A stretch of DNA of 64,000 bases, from contig CAMGYJ010000008.1 in assembly GCA_946122785.1 (NCBI GenBank), positions 54,322,963 through 54,386,962 of the forward strand, written 5' to 3'. The translations under genes were made by a program, and so were the position numbers. Positions 41,011 to 51,923 of the stretch are shown piece by piece. Below the pieces are notes generated by a model. That model searched no databases. It saw nothing but the letters and a program-made list of their open reading frames with translations, and was not told where the DNA came from. The DNA is from Linum tenue (Eukaryota; Streptophyta; Magnoliopsida; Malpighiales; Linaceae). Within the stretch, counting starts at the first letter, position 1; every line of letters begins with the position of its first letter.

Positions 41011-42350
41011 GTAACACCCCGATATTTGGGTCTAGGTTCCACCGAACGATTTGATCGACGATTTCGTACGAAGGGTTGGAACCATAAATTAGAAATAATA
41101 ATAACATTAATAACAAATGTTATTATTATCATCATCATCTTCATAATAAATCACCATCAGCTAGCCGTTTCCACATCAGTAACAACACTTTATTATTGTT
41201 ATGATTAATGGATTATTAACAATAATCATCTTTCTCCACTCTCCACGTTTGTTCACCAGTATCAGGGGAGAAGGATATATATAAAAAAACAATAATAATA
41301 AAAGAAACCCCGAGAACCCGTTACCACTCCCTCAACGTCTCCCCTTTTAATTCCCCATCACTGGCTCTTGTCGTTACCTCCGCCCAACCCATTTTTTTCC
41401 ACACCGCAAAGCCGAGAGGAGAACGAGAGAAGCAGTGGCGCAGCAGAGAAATCCCCAGGCCATTACCCCGTTCCGTATCCAGCGACGCCATCCCTCTCGT
41501 CATAGCAACTACAATAGTCTCGCCTCGCCATCGTAGTCATCCTCAACGTTAGAGCCTTATTCTGACGTTGTAGTGGTAAGATTCCTGATTCCCCTTTCTC
41601 CATAAACTCATTTTCAAGCCCCGACTAACACGACGAGCCCACGTGACGATTGTAGCTCCGTCGGCAGCACCGTCGTAGTCGAACTCAACCAAACTCCAAA
41701 ACCTTGGTATCGTCGCGTAGAGGGCAATCTCATGAGCATCCCAGTTTTGATGGAATTGAATTTCGACGTCGGACGAGGAAGATACGAGCATCGAAAGCTA
41801 GGGACGTGAATCGGATAATTCAGGTACCAATTTGACTATTCGAAAAGTATAAGGATTATGTCGGTAATTTTTTTCCTACAAAATATCCATTTTAGTCCCC
41901 CATATTATCACTTTAAGCAGCTTAGTTCCTACTGTTTTGAAAATTAACAATGGGCAAAAAATAGTATTTTATCAAGATTATTATTATTTTGTTTACTTTT
42001 CAATAGGTATTTTCGTGGTGAGATAATTTTATAAATAGTATAGCATCAAGAGGATGTTTGGGTATTAATCTGAGAATTTTTGGAGATGGATTTTCTATAT
42101 AAAAAACGTTCGAAAGAAATTTTTTGTAAAGTAAAATATGTTGTGGGCGGTTTCATCAAATTTATTATTTTTCCTGGAAGCTGGACGTCAGTAGGGTTGT
42201 CCAAACATTTTTTGGAAATTAAAATGATGTTGGTTTTAATTGTTTAAATTACTATTCGTGGGTATTTTATTAATTAATTTGTTTTTTTTAACTTTAATAC
42301 TTTTAGTATATTATAAAATTTAGAAACAATTTCTGAATTATACCGGAGTG
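41011..42350. other. LTR-like and unassigned DNA
   Basis: It begins TGTAACACCCCGATATTTGGG, a typical start of some plant gypsy LTRs, and has a TATATATAAAAA box near 41274. I could not find a second LTR, a TSD or a clear right end. From about 41880 to 42350 it is AT-rich with nothing recognised. Confidence 0.35.
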
Positions 42351-42956
42351 AGAGAAATTAGTGAGAGAAAGCTTCGTCGCTTTGTTCGATCCTGTGGGTT
42401 TCGGGGTTCGCTGTCCTATTGGATCGCGCCGGCATCTGCGCTGGCGCTTCGTTTCTTTCTTTGCCAGGTCTGATGAGTGGTGCGTCGAGCTCAGCTGCGG
42501 CGCGAGCCCAGCCTTCAAGGTCATGGGCGCAGTTATTTGGAATTCCGGAAGCAAATCGTTTGTGCTATGTGAAGCCTGAAGTGGTTAACGGAGGGGTTCA
42601 CATGCCGAAAGAATTGAAGGAGGAGGGGGCGGCTCGCTGGAAACATTGTCTGGTGGGTCAATTTCTCCAGTCTCCTCCGGATCTAGTTGTTCTGCATAGA
42701 TGGGCGAATCGGCTTTGGGGACGCGATGGAATCGTTAGGGTTTCGCTATTGTCCGATCAACTGATTCTGATTCAATTGCCTTCTCAAGCTACGTGCGATT
42801 GGATTCTAAATAATGGGCAATGGTTTTACTACGAGAATTTGCTTTATCTCCGACCTTGGGTCCCCGGAATCAGTGTTGAGGACTTGGGTCGCAGAGCGCT
42901 TCCGATCTGGGTGCGTCTCACGAATATTCCTCTTGAATATATCGATTCTCAGGGGC
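42351..42956 (+). pseudogene. LINE ORF1 N-terminal part (DUF4283-type)
   Basis: The start ATG at 42473 is proposed from codon context. The product holds the DUF4283-like region of plant L1 ORF1 (KHCLVGQFLQ, LWGRDGIVRVSLL, GQWFYYENLLYLRPW, LPIWVRLTNIPLEY). It is a nucleic-acid-binding chaperone partner of ORF2. The frame is cut at residue about 161 by the LTR of element D. About 120 bases before the ATG would be the LINE 5' UTR. Confidence 0.75.
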
Positions 42957-43977
42957 TGATAACGATGAAATTGCACATATTCGCACCCTTAGTTCTTATC
43001 CGTTTGTGGAGCATAGTCGTGTATTTTTTGCCTATTTTACGCCGGGTTGTGCTACTTTGTCACATTTCAGGTCCCGGACGTCGAAGGAAAGGCTAAGCAC
43101 GAGTTTCTGGGCATTCGGAAGTAATTCGGTCGAGCTGGAGCCAAAGCATGGGCGCGCCTAAATCAAAGCACGGCCGTGTTCCTAGACCATGCTTTTACTG
43201 CCGAGGCTCTCTCCACGTTTGTCCTACAGCAGCTCAAAGCACGGGCGGGACTGACCCAAGACACGGCCGTGTCCACCATAAAACACGCCCGTGTTTTCCC
43301 AAAGCAGCAGCCCGTGTTTTTAACACGTGGCAAGGCACGGGAGGGCTGGAGCAAAGCACGGCCGTGCCCTCGACTGTGTTTTGCCCAGTAATGCCCTGTT
43401 AGGCAGATTTCAGCCAAAAGAGAGGGGGATTCAAATTTTAGAGAGACAGAGCGATTCCTAGAGAGAGAAAGCGACGAACAAGAGTTCCCAAGTGCCCTAG
43501 CTTGATCTTCATCACCATTGGAGCTTGGCTTGAGCTTGGAGGAGTGCCGATCAACATCCAGGAGCAGAAATCCATCCTTCACAGTATGATTTCCGCATCT
43601 GAATCTGCTTTTGCTTCCTTCTCCATGGAGTAGTTCTCCCATTCATCTGGGTATGGGAAACCCTAGATCTGTATGCTAGGTCTGATTGTATGAACCCAAG
43701 TACAGAGTTTATGAATTGATTATATTCGATTGAGGCTTGAATGACTTGAATCCTGATCAAATTCCTGTTGTTTCTGCTTTGACCTAGAATGAGAATATAT
43801 GCCTAGGTTGATAGAGTATCCTTAATTGAAGGTAGTGAATTGGCGACTTTAGTCGAGGAGCCAATTCGCTATTCTGTACCGAATTCAATTCGGTAGTGGA
43901 GGTTTGGTTCGTTAGGGCCTCAATTTGTTTACTCCGGTGGAGGTTAGTCGCCCACTGGAGACTCAGATTGAGAGGGT
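42957..43977 (+). repeat. Element D 5' LTR, 3' end deleted
   Basis: Matches 53378 onward from TGATAACGATG. At AGAGGGT (43971-43977) it passes directly into gag, so the LTR end, PBS, leader and gag N-terminus are deleted. A palindrome array (AAACACGGCCGTG words) lies at 43148-43385. Confidence 0.85.
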
Positions 43978-45482
43978 GATTGAGTCTCTATGCCCAGGAG
44001 GGGATATTCTTACTAAGACTCCACCCGAACTGAACCAGATGATCAATACCCTGGTTGCAAGAGATCATTCCTGGGGGCAGAGCAGCAGAGGCAGAAATTC
44101 CCAGGACCGTGGTGTGCACGCCATGGAGGCTAGGTCCGGGCTTGAGCAGCAGGTAGCCGAGTTAGTGCAGACATTGAAGCAGCCCAACAGTCTCATTCCG
44201 GGCAGAGGTGTAGCTACACCTCCAGTAGCTCAATGTCAGTGGTGTGAGAGCTCAAATCACCTAGTGGAAGATTGCCAGGCTATGAGGGAGTATACTACTC
44301 CCCAAGAGCAGGTAGACTTCATCGCCAATGCTCGGCGCTTTGACCCCTACAACAATACATACAATGAGGGGTGGCGCCAGCATCCCAACTTCGCTTGGAA
44401 TAGTAACACCACTAAGGCACCTGGTTTCCCAGCATTAGCCGGTGGTTTTCAGCAGAGGCAGCCCTTCCAGGCTCGACAGGGACCAGCCCCACAGCAGCAG
44501 CCCTACCAGCCTAGGCAGGGGCAACCATTCCAGCAGCCCCAGCGTCAGTTTGCCGAGCAAGCATCAACTCCGGCCCCAGATACTCAGATGACGGAGCTGA
44601 AGAACATCCTAGCGACATTTATGACTTCCACCCAGGCAGCTGTCACGAGGCTGGACCAGAGCGTAGCCTCACTGGAGGCAGGTCAGAGGAACCAAGGTGC
44701 CATTTTTCAAAATTTGCAACCAGATGGGAAGCATGGCTCGCCAAAACACTACCAGGGCACCAGGGACTCTGCCTGCCACCACTGTTCCGAACCCTCGTGA
44801 CCCTCTCCAGCAGCTGGATGCCATCACTACCAGGAGTGGCAAGACCATATCTGTTGTTCCTGCCCAGCCCAGGCGAGACGAGCCACTTCCTACTTCAACA
44901 CTTACAGCTGGTAATGCAGAGGCGGGGGAAGATAAAGAAGCACCTGCTCCCACTCCACAGCCAGTGGTTAAGGAGCATGTACCCCAGCTTCCTTTCCCCA
45001 CCCGCTTACATAAAGACATGCTGGAGACTGAGTTTGCCAAGTTCATGGCAATGTTGAAGCAAGTCAACATCAGCATGCCGTTCGTGGAGGCACTGTCGAA
45101 GATGCCCAAGTATGCCAAGTTCATGAAAGACCTCCTCACCAACAAGAAGAAACTTGGGGATCTCTCGACAGTGATGCTGAGCGAGGAGTGTTCTGCTATC
45201 CTGCAGAACAAGCTGCCCGAGAAGTGCAAAGACCCAGGGAGTTTCACTATCCCTCTTATTATTGGCAGCATGCATGTAGGAAAGTCCTTGGCGGACCTAG
45301 GCGCTAGCATAAATGTCATGCCCTATAAATTGTTTAAGAAGCTAGACCTAGGTGAACCTAGAGGTACTAGGATGAGCATTCAGTTAGCTGATCGTCCTAT
45401 CGTGCATCCTAGGGGTATCATTGAGGATCTGCTTGTTAATGTAGGTGCATTCACTTATCCTGTTGATTTTGTTATTCTGGAT
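43971..45482 (+). pseudogene. Element D gag and start of protease
   Basis: It enters at [15 protein letters not shown], equal to the middle of the E gag. An intact zinc knuckle CQWCESSNHLVEDC (CX2CX4HX4C) lies near 44240. A frameshift lies near 44720 and the protease site [11 protein letters not shown] near 45300. It is interrupted at 45483 by a DNA transposon. Confidence 0.85.
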
Positions 45483-46032
45483 TAGGGATGGCAATGGGTA
45501 GGGTCGGGGACGGATAGTGCATATCCGTTACCCTACCCAAAGTAGTTCGGGTTTTATCCATACCCATACCCACATGTGAAACGGGTAGAAAATTAAAACC
45601 ATGCCCATACCCGTTCGGGCTTCGGGTATCCACGGTTATCCATGGATAATAATTTCTCTTCATAACTCCAACCAATATGTTAACATTCACACGTATTCTC
45701 ACATTACGTAAAAGAAAAAGTACGACAATAGTTCACTAGAATGAAGAAATTAACTAAAACAACACAATTTCATGAAAATATTATATTTATATGCTAAATT
45801 AAAATATGTTAGAGAAAAATAATAATTATTTCTAGACAAAATACATATGCACGCGTATAATCGGGCGGGTTCGGGTTGGATAGTTAGAAACCCATGTCCA
45901 CCCATTACCCGCAATATTCGGGTTCGGGTTTTACACGTACCCACTAAATGTCCTTCGGATTCGGGTTTTACCCTACCCGATTAGGCTGGATTCGGGCGGA
46001 TATCCACGGTTACGGATATTTTTGCCATCCCC
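45483..46032. mobile_element. Short non-autonomous DNA transposon (MITE-like) in D protease
   Basis: 550 bp with imperfect terminal inverted repeats (GGGATGGCAA and TTGCCATCCC) flanked by a perfect 9-bp duplication ATTCTGGAT (45474-45482, 46033-46041). Internal GGGTTCGGG/ACCCG words make subterminal repeats. No ORF. The ends resemble hAT-type MITEs, but the 9-bp duplication leaves the superfamily open. Confidence 0.75.
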
Positions 46033-49000
46033 ATTCTGGATATAAATGAGGATGTGGATGTACCTTTGATTTTGGGTAGGCCGTTTCTCGCCACCGCCAA
46101 GGCGCTTATTGATGTGCATAGTGGTAAATTAATCCTGCGTGCTGGTGATGAACAAGCTACTTTTTCTTTGTCTGAAAATGGGAAGCATTCTCATTTGTAT
46201 GATGACATAGATTACTGTGATGTGATTGCTGATTTTGAGACCGCACTCGCCATCACGAGTGCAGGTACTGACGATGCTCTTGAGCGTTGTATTTTGCTAG
46301 GTGAGCAGGCATCGCAGGAGCCGCAGCTGGCAGAGCAGTTGGCCGCGCTGGAGAGTGGCCCGTTCTTGGAGGGCGACAGGCGGTTCAAACCGACCTCATC
46401 CTCCGCCCGCATCGCTACCTCCTTGGAAGAACCACCAAAGCTGGAGCTTAAACCCCTCCCTCCTCACTTGGAGTATGCATTTCTCCGGGAGGGGAATAAG
46501 CTTCCAATCATCGTCAGCTCGTCCCTCACACCCGAGCAGAAGGACAGACTGGTTGCCTTGCTGAAGCGGCACGAGCGTGCTCTAGCGTGAAAGATCACAG
46601 ATATCCGGGGGATCAGCCCCTCCTTCTGCTCCCACCGGATACTGATGGAGGATGAGATGAGGGCAGTGAGATAGCCGCAGAGGAGACTGACACCGAACCT
46701 GGAGGCTGTGGTTCAGGTAGAGATCGTGAAGCTGCTGGACGCGGGGATCATCTTCGCCATTTCCGACAGCGAGTGGGTCAGTCCCACCCAGGTGGTACCC
46801 AAAAAGGGTGGGATGACTGTGGTGCCTAACGAGAAGAATGAGCTCATCCCCATGCGCACGGTGACTGGGTACCGTGTCTGCATTGACTACCGACGTCTCA
46901 ACGACGCCACTCGGAAGGACCACTTCCCGCTGCCATTCATTGACCAGATGCTGGAGAGACTGGCGGGGCACGAGTTCTACTATTTCCTGGATGGGATGTC
47001 CGGGTACTTCCAGATACCCATTGCACCGGAGGACCAGGCAAAGACCACTTTCACCTGTCCCTTCGGCACATTTGCCTAACGGAGGATCCCGTTTGGGCTC
47101 TGTAACGCCCCCGCCACTTTTCAGCGATGCATGCTCGCCATATTTGACCGTCTGGTCGTCGAGATTATGGAGGTGTTTATGGACGATTTCTCGGTTTATG
47201 GAGATTCATTCTCTCACTGTCTCCACAACCTGGAGTTTGTCCTTTAACGGTGTGAAGAAACGAACCTGACACTGAGTTGGGAGAAGTGTCACTTTATGGT
47301 TCGTGAAGGCATAGTTCTTGGGAATAAGATCTCCAAGATGGGGATTAAGGTGGACAGAGCGAAGATTGAGACTATCAGCAAGCTGCCTCCTCCCACATCT
47401 GTTAAAGGGATCCGGAGCTTTCTAGGCCATGCAGGGTTCTACCGGCGGTTCATCAAGGATTTCTCGAAGATCGCCCTTCCCCTGACTAAGCTTCTTGAGA
47501 AGGATGCCCCCTTCCAGTTCACTGAGGCATGCACAGCGGCGTTCACACCCTTGAAGGAGAAGCTCACCCAAGCTCCTATCATGGTTGTTCCTGACTGGTC
47601 CCTACCATTTTAGCTGATGTGCGACGCCAGTGACTTTGCTGTTGGAGCTGTCTTGGGGCAGAGGCGAGATCAACACTTCCGACCTATCTACTACGCCTCG
47701 AAGACCCTAAATGATGCCCAGGAGAACTACACCACTACGGAGAAGGAGCTGCTCGCTGTGGTGTGTGCCTTCGACAAATTTCGTCCTTATCTGGTCTTGT
47801 CCCATGTGACCGTGTACACAGATCACTCCGCGGTTCGATACCTGATGAGCAAGGTCGATGCCAAGCCTAGGCTCATACGATGGATCTTATTACTGCAGGA
47901 GTTCGATATTGAGATTCGGGACAAAAAGGGAGCGGAGAATGTTGCAGCTGATCACCTTTCCCGGTTGGACGCAGCTCCTGCGGACAACCTCGTGGAGGAG
48001 ATCAACGACTCCTTCCCAGATGAGAGACTGATGATGATGTGCTTGGTGGAGAGTGTCACCCCCTGGTATTCCGATTTTGCGAACTATTTGGTGGGCCAGC
48101 AGCTGCCCAAGGGGATGACAACTCACATCAAGAGGAAGTTCTTCTCCGACCTGAAGCACTACTTCTAGGATGACCCTAATCTCTTCAGGATTGGAGCCGA
48201 CGGGATCATCCGTCGCTGTGTTATGGAGAGTGAGATGGAGGGCATTCTATCTCACTGTCATGAACGACCTGCTGGCGGTCACCACGGAGGAAACCGCACG
48301 GCAAGTAAGGTGCTCCAATCAGGTTTCTACTGGCCCACGCTCTTCAAGGACGCAGACTCCTTCGCACGCCGGTGGGAACGATGCCTGAGGTCAGGTAACA
48401 TCTCTGCACGTGATGAGATGCCCCAGACTGTGTTTATAATCTGTGAAATCTCTGATGTCTGGGGTATCGACTTCATGGGCCCCTTCCCTCCATCTTTTGG
48501 CAATACTTATATCCTATTTGCTGTTGACTACGTCTCTAGGTGGGCTGAGGCGCAAGCTTTGCCCACCAATGATGCTAGACATGTTTGTGGTTTTCTGAAG
48601 CAGCTCTATGTTCGGGACACCTAGAGCCATCATAAGCGATCGAGGCACCCATTTCCAGGGCCAATTTGATAAGTTGCTATCTCGCTATGGTGTGACTCAC
48701 AAGGTGTCCGTGGCCTATCACCCTCAGATTAGTTGCCAGGCCGAGCTAACGAACCGGGAACTCAAGCGTATCCTGGAGAAGACGGTGAATATATCCCGCA
48801 AGAATTGGTCCACCAAGCTCGATGATGCTCTATGGGCATACCGCACTGCCTACAAGACACCCATTGGTACTTCACCGTACCGGCTTGTCTATGGAAAGGC
48901 ATGCCATTTTCCCGTAGAGCTAGAGCACAAGGCCTTCTGGGCCCTTAAGCTGCTAAACTTGGATGTCAGTGTTGCAGGTGTTGAGCGCAAAATGCAGATG

Positions 49001-49345
49001 CTGGAGCTGGAGGAGTGGCGCTATCACGCCTATGAGAACACCAAGTTGTACAAGGAGCGCACGAAGTGCCTGCACGATGCACGGTTGCAGGGTCCGAAAG
49101 AGTTCCAGGTTGGTGATCGAGTTCTCCTTTATAACTCTCGCCTGAAGCTCTTTCCCGGAAAACTCCGTTCCTGGTGATCTGGACCGTACATGGTCACACA
49201 CGTGTTCCCGTATGGCACGATCGAGATTTCCAACCCGCAGACTGAACCATTTAAAGTGAATGGCCATCGTCTCAAGCTCTACCTGGGCGACGAGGTCGAA
49301 CGTGCGGAGTTGGTAGTGGAACCGCGGACCCTTAGTTCCGCCATG
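46033..49345 (+). pseudogene. Element D protease end, RT, RNase H and integrase
   Basis: One frame holds the [18 protein letters not shown] ([21 protein letters not shown] near 47170), RNase H ([23 protein letters not shown]) and integrase ([16 protein letters not shown]) regions, aligning with E throughout. Stops at about 46588, 46672, 47077, 47245, 47612, 48166 and 49175 and a small deletion with frameshift near 48605 disable it. In the zinc-finger region of the integrase, CDRC has become WERC. Confidence 0.88.
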
Positions 49346-49346
49346 G

Positions 49347-49400
49347 GCGTCCAGCTAAAAGACGGTAAAGAAGCGCTTGTGGGGAGGCAACCCCACCACG
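49347..49400 (+). other. Element D post-pol AGGCAA hairpin
   Basis: GCGTCCAGC, AAGCGCTTG and the hairpin GTGGGG/CCCCAC with loop AGGCAA at 49379-49396. Confidence 0.6.
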
Positions 49401-49633
49401 GTTTGCATTTCTACCCTTTGTTTTTATTTATTTCAATTTTTGTCGGTTTTTGAGTCTTTGAGTCTGTCTGGAGTCTGTCTAGAAAGTATTTCGTGCCTCG
49501 GGCGGTTCTTTTTAATGTATGATTGGGTAAATTTTATAGCCGGGGCACTAATGAGTCTTGGTGGTTTGAAATTGGAATTTTGAAAAAAAGGCGAATTGAG
49601 CTCGACAGTAAAAAAATGGGCAGCAGGGGTTCA
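49401..49633 (+). other. Element D spacer after pol
   Basis: T-rich untranslated DNA. No ORF is supported. Confidence 0.3.
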
Positions 49634-49880
49634 AAACACGGCCGTGTTTTGGCCCCTACCCGCCCGTATTTTAAAAGGTGGCCAGAACTGCTCTCGGCAG
49701 TAAAAGCACGGGCAGCAGGGGGTTAAAACACGGCTGTGTTTTGCCCCGAGCGCTCCCGTGTTTTGAAGGGGGGGGGGGGGGGGGAAACACGGTCTCGGCA
49801 GTAAAAACACGGGCGCGGCACACTCAGAACACGGCCGTGTTCTGGCCCGCCCGTGTTTTGCCCTCCCCCCCTATAAAAGT
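49634..49880 (+). promoter_or_regulatory. Element D internal palindrome array and TATA box
   Basis: AAACACGGCCGTGTTTT, AAACACGGGC and GCCCGTGTTTT words repeat over about 230 bp. A 16-base G-run lies at about 49768-49783. CTATAAAAG follows at 49871-49879. The LTRs of D carry the same words at 43148-43385 and 53570-53805. Confidence 0.6.
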
Positions 49881-50163
49881 CGATTTTCAGCCCCCCCCCT
49901 CCCACCAGATTCATTTTTTTTCAAAATCCTCACCGCCTCTCTCGCCGGAAACTCGGACCATTCCTCTTCTCCTTCGATTTTCCGGCCATAACTCCACGCT
50001 CCTGGCGTCGAGGAGCACAATCTCCAAAGGTTTGGGCTTGTTTGGCCGAGGTTGGGTCGCCGGCGGCGAGTTCTCCGGCGAGTCTCCGGTGGGTTTTCCG
50101 GCGACTTGGGGTGCTTTCTTCCACTTTCTTCACCTCTCTCGCGGTATCTACTTGCGTCTCTAG
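49881..50163 (+). other. Putative leader exon of element D ATHILA transcript
   Basis: Begins just after the TATA box and ends at GTCTCTAG before a GTGTG donor. Rich in CTCGCCGG/TCCGGCG. No ORF is supported. Confidence 0.35.
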
Positions 50164-50412
50164 GTGTGTTCTCCTTGCCTTTTCTTTTATTTCTGGAGAA
50201 TCGATGCCTAGAGTTAGGTGAAGAACTTGTGATTGTGGCATGATTTGGGAACGATTTGGTAGGCCGATGGCGCTATTTGCATGCTATATTTTTGTCTCGA
50301 AATTTCAGTTATTCGGCCTACCATTTGCATGTTGGCATTGTATGCGGGATTGTGTGGTTTTGTGTGTGGTGGATCGATTGGTGTTTAGTTGGTTTGGATT
50401 TGTTGTTTGTTT

Positions 50413-50464
50413 CACCGGGGGCCTAGTCCACTGTCCAAATCGCTCGATTTGAGGGTCCCCGGTG
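50413..50464 (+). other. Element D double-hairpin RNA motif 1
   Basis: Outer arms CACCGGGGGCC and GGGTCCCCGGTG pair over about 11 positions. Strand CTAGTCCACTGTCC and inner stem AAATCG/CGATTT are kept. Confidence 0.65.
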
Positions 50465-50505
50465 AGTTTGGTTGTGTGATTCTCGTGTGATGGGTATGCT
50501 TGTTT

Positions 50506-50557
50506 CACCCGGAGTCTAGTCCACTGTCCTTATCTTTCGATATGAGGGCTCCCGGTG
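50506..50557 (+). other. Element D double-hairpin RNA motif 2
   Basis: Outer arms CACCCGGAGTC and GGGCTCCCGGTG with one mismatch. Strand CTAGTCCACTGTCC. The inner stem is changed on both sides to TATC/GATA. Confidence 0.65.
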
Positions 50558-50623
50558 TGGTTTGACTAACATTGACCATGTTCGCTTGTTTGCCACTTGT
50601 ACATCCATGTGCTTTGCAGGATC

Positions 50624-51851
50624 ATGGAAGACTACCTCGACCAGTTGAGCATCACCCAACGCCACCTGCTGCGGACCATCCGTAACCGCACCATCTCCGA
50701 GCACCTGCACCTCGATTTTGAGGTGTTCGAGGCGCTTCATGCCAGGTCGCAGATGGAGGCAGTTGTTCGCCCCTATGGTTGGCGGCGCCTTCTCTGCCTC
50801 GCTGAGCCGACCTACCAGAAGCTCATCTGGGAGTTCTACGCTTCCTTCCACCACTCCTCGAAGGGGTCCGCCGACCATGCTGGTGCGGTTCGGTTCACAC
50901 TCGGCGGGGTGGAGCACTCCGTCAGTTACTGGGAGTTGGCCTCTGCACTTGGGCTCAACTCCCCACACGCCAGCGACGGGCGCCTGCACTTGGACATCAC
51001 TGATCCCACCGAGTTTCCGTGCCAGGCTTATTTCCAGCGGATCTGCCTGCCCAACCACATGGACGAGCTATACGTCGCCAGCCAGACGCTGGCCTCTCTC
51101 CTCCGGCCGGAGTGGCGCATCCTCAACCACCTGCTCGCCTGTTCCTACACTCCCAGCAAGGGCTCGGCCAACCGGGTCACCCTCCGGACCCTGTTCTTCA
51201 TGCAGGCGATGGGTCGATCTGAGGACTCCATCTAGCTGGGCTCGGTGCTCGCCCGGACATTCGGAAAAGCCGCAGCTAGCCAGGATCGCGACCTTTGTCT
51301 GTGGCCCGGTGATCACCGCCTTGGCCCGCTACTACGGGGTCGACTTCACCGGGATGACCCAGGTCCGGGGACCAACCCCGCTTGGCGAGGCCACCCTCCG
51401 CGCCCAGCATTTGGTGGCTCGCCAAGGGCGTGTGCACTGGATTGTGGGTCTCCCCCGCCCACCTGCACCTGCAGAGGGAGACCAGCCGGAGTCCAGCGCA
51501 GCTGGGGGACGCCGGGTTCCCCGCCGTACTGTTCCTAGTACCCAGGCTCCCGCGAGCCCCTCCGCTGCACCCAGGTCTCCTGCTCCTAGGTCTCCTCCTC
51601 CCGTGGTGCCCATTTCTGATCAGTTGGCGGTCATCGCTCAGCAGAACGAGCGCATTCTGGCCGGCCAGGAGCGCCTTCACACCCGCCTCGATCGTGAGCG
51701 GGACCGCGGCCGTCGTCTGATGTCCGACCAGCACTACATCATGTCATACCTGGGCCTGGACCCGAACGCAGTTCACTACCCCTTCGTGCAGTCCCCGGGG
51801 TATGAGGACGAGTACCCCCCACCTTCCGGCGATGGTGGCGATGCATTCTAG
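50624..51851 (+). pseudogene. Element D ATHILA ORF
   Basis: The ATG at 50624 lies four bases after GCTTTGCAG. The ATHILA domain includes YQKLIWEFYASFHH, VRFTLGGVEHSVSY and LLACSYTPSKGSAN. A TAG at 51233 (CAG-like context) and a frameshift near 51262 break it, after which FVCGPVITALARYYGVDF continues. The C-terminus has a Pro/Ser-rich linker and a coiled-coil-like segment (SDQLAVIAQQNERILAGQE). No signal peptide or membrane helix is seen. Confidence 0.8.
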
Positions 51852-51869
51852 TGGAGAGAGTGTGTATGG

Positions 51870-51923
51870 GTGCTTGGAGCCTAGTCCGCTGTCCAAATCT
51901 CGAGATTTGAGGCCTCCAAGCAC
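51870..51923 (+). other. Element D double-hairpin RNA motif 3
   Basis: Outer arms GTGCTTGGAG and CTCCAAGCAC pair perfectly over 10 bp. Strand CTAGTCCGCTGTCC, inner stem AAATCT/AGATTT. It lies 19 bases after the ATHILA stop. Confidence 0.7.

Larger units (their letters stand above)
50164..50619 (+). other. Putative 5'-UTR intron of element D with two double hairpins
   Basis: The donor TAG/GTGTGT and acceptor GCTTTGCAG give 456 nt. Two copies of the double-hairpin motif lie near its 3' end. Confidence 0.5.

Noticed and set aside
41011..42350. Complete solo LTR
   Set aside because: The TGTAACACCCC start is suggestive, but I could not find a matching end or target-site duplication, so it is reported only as LTR-like.
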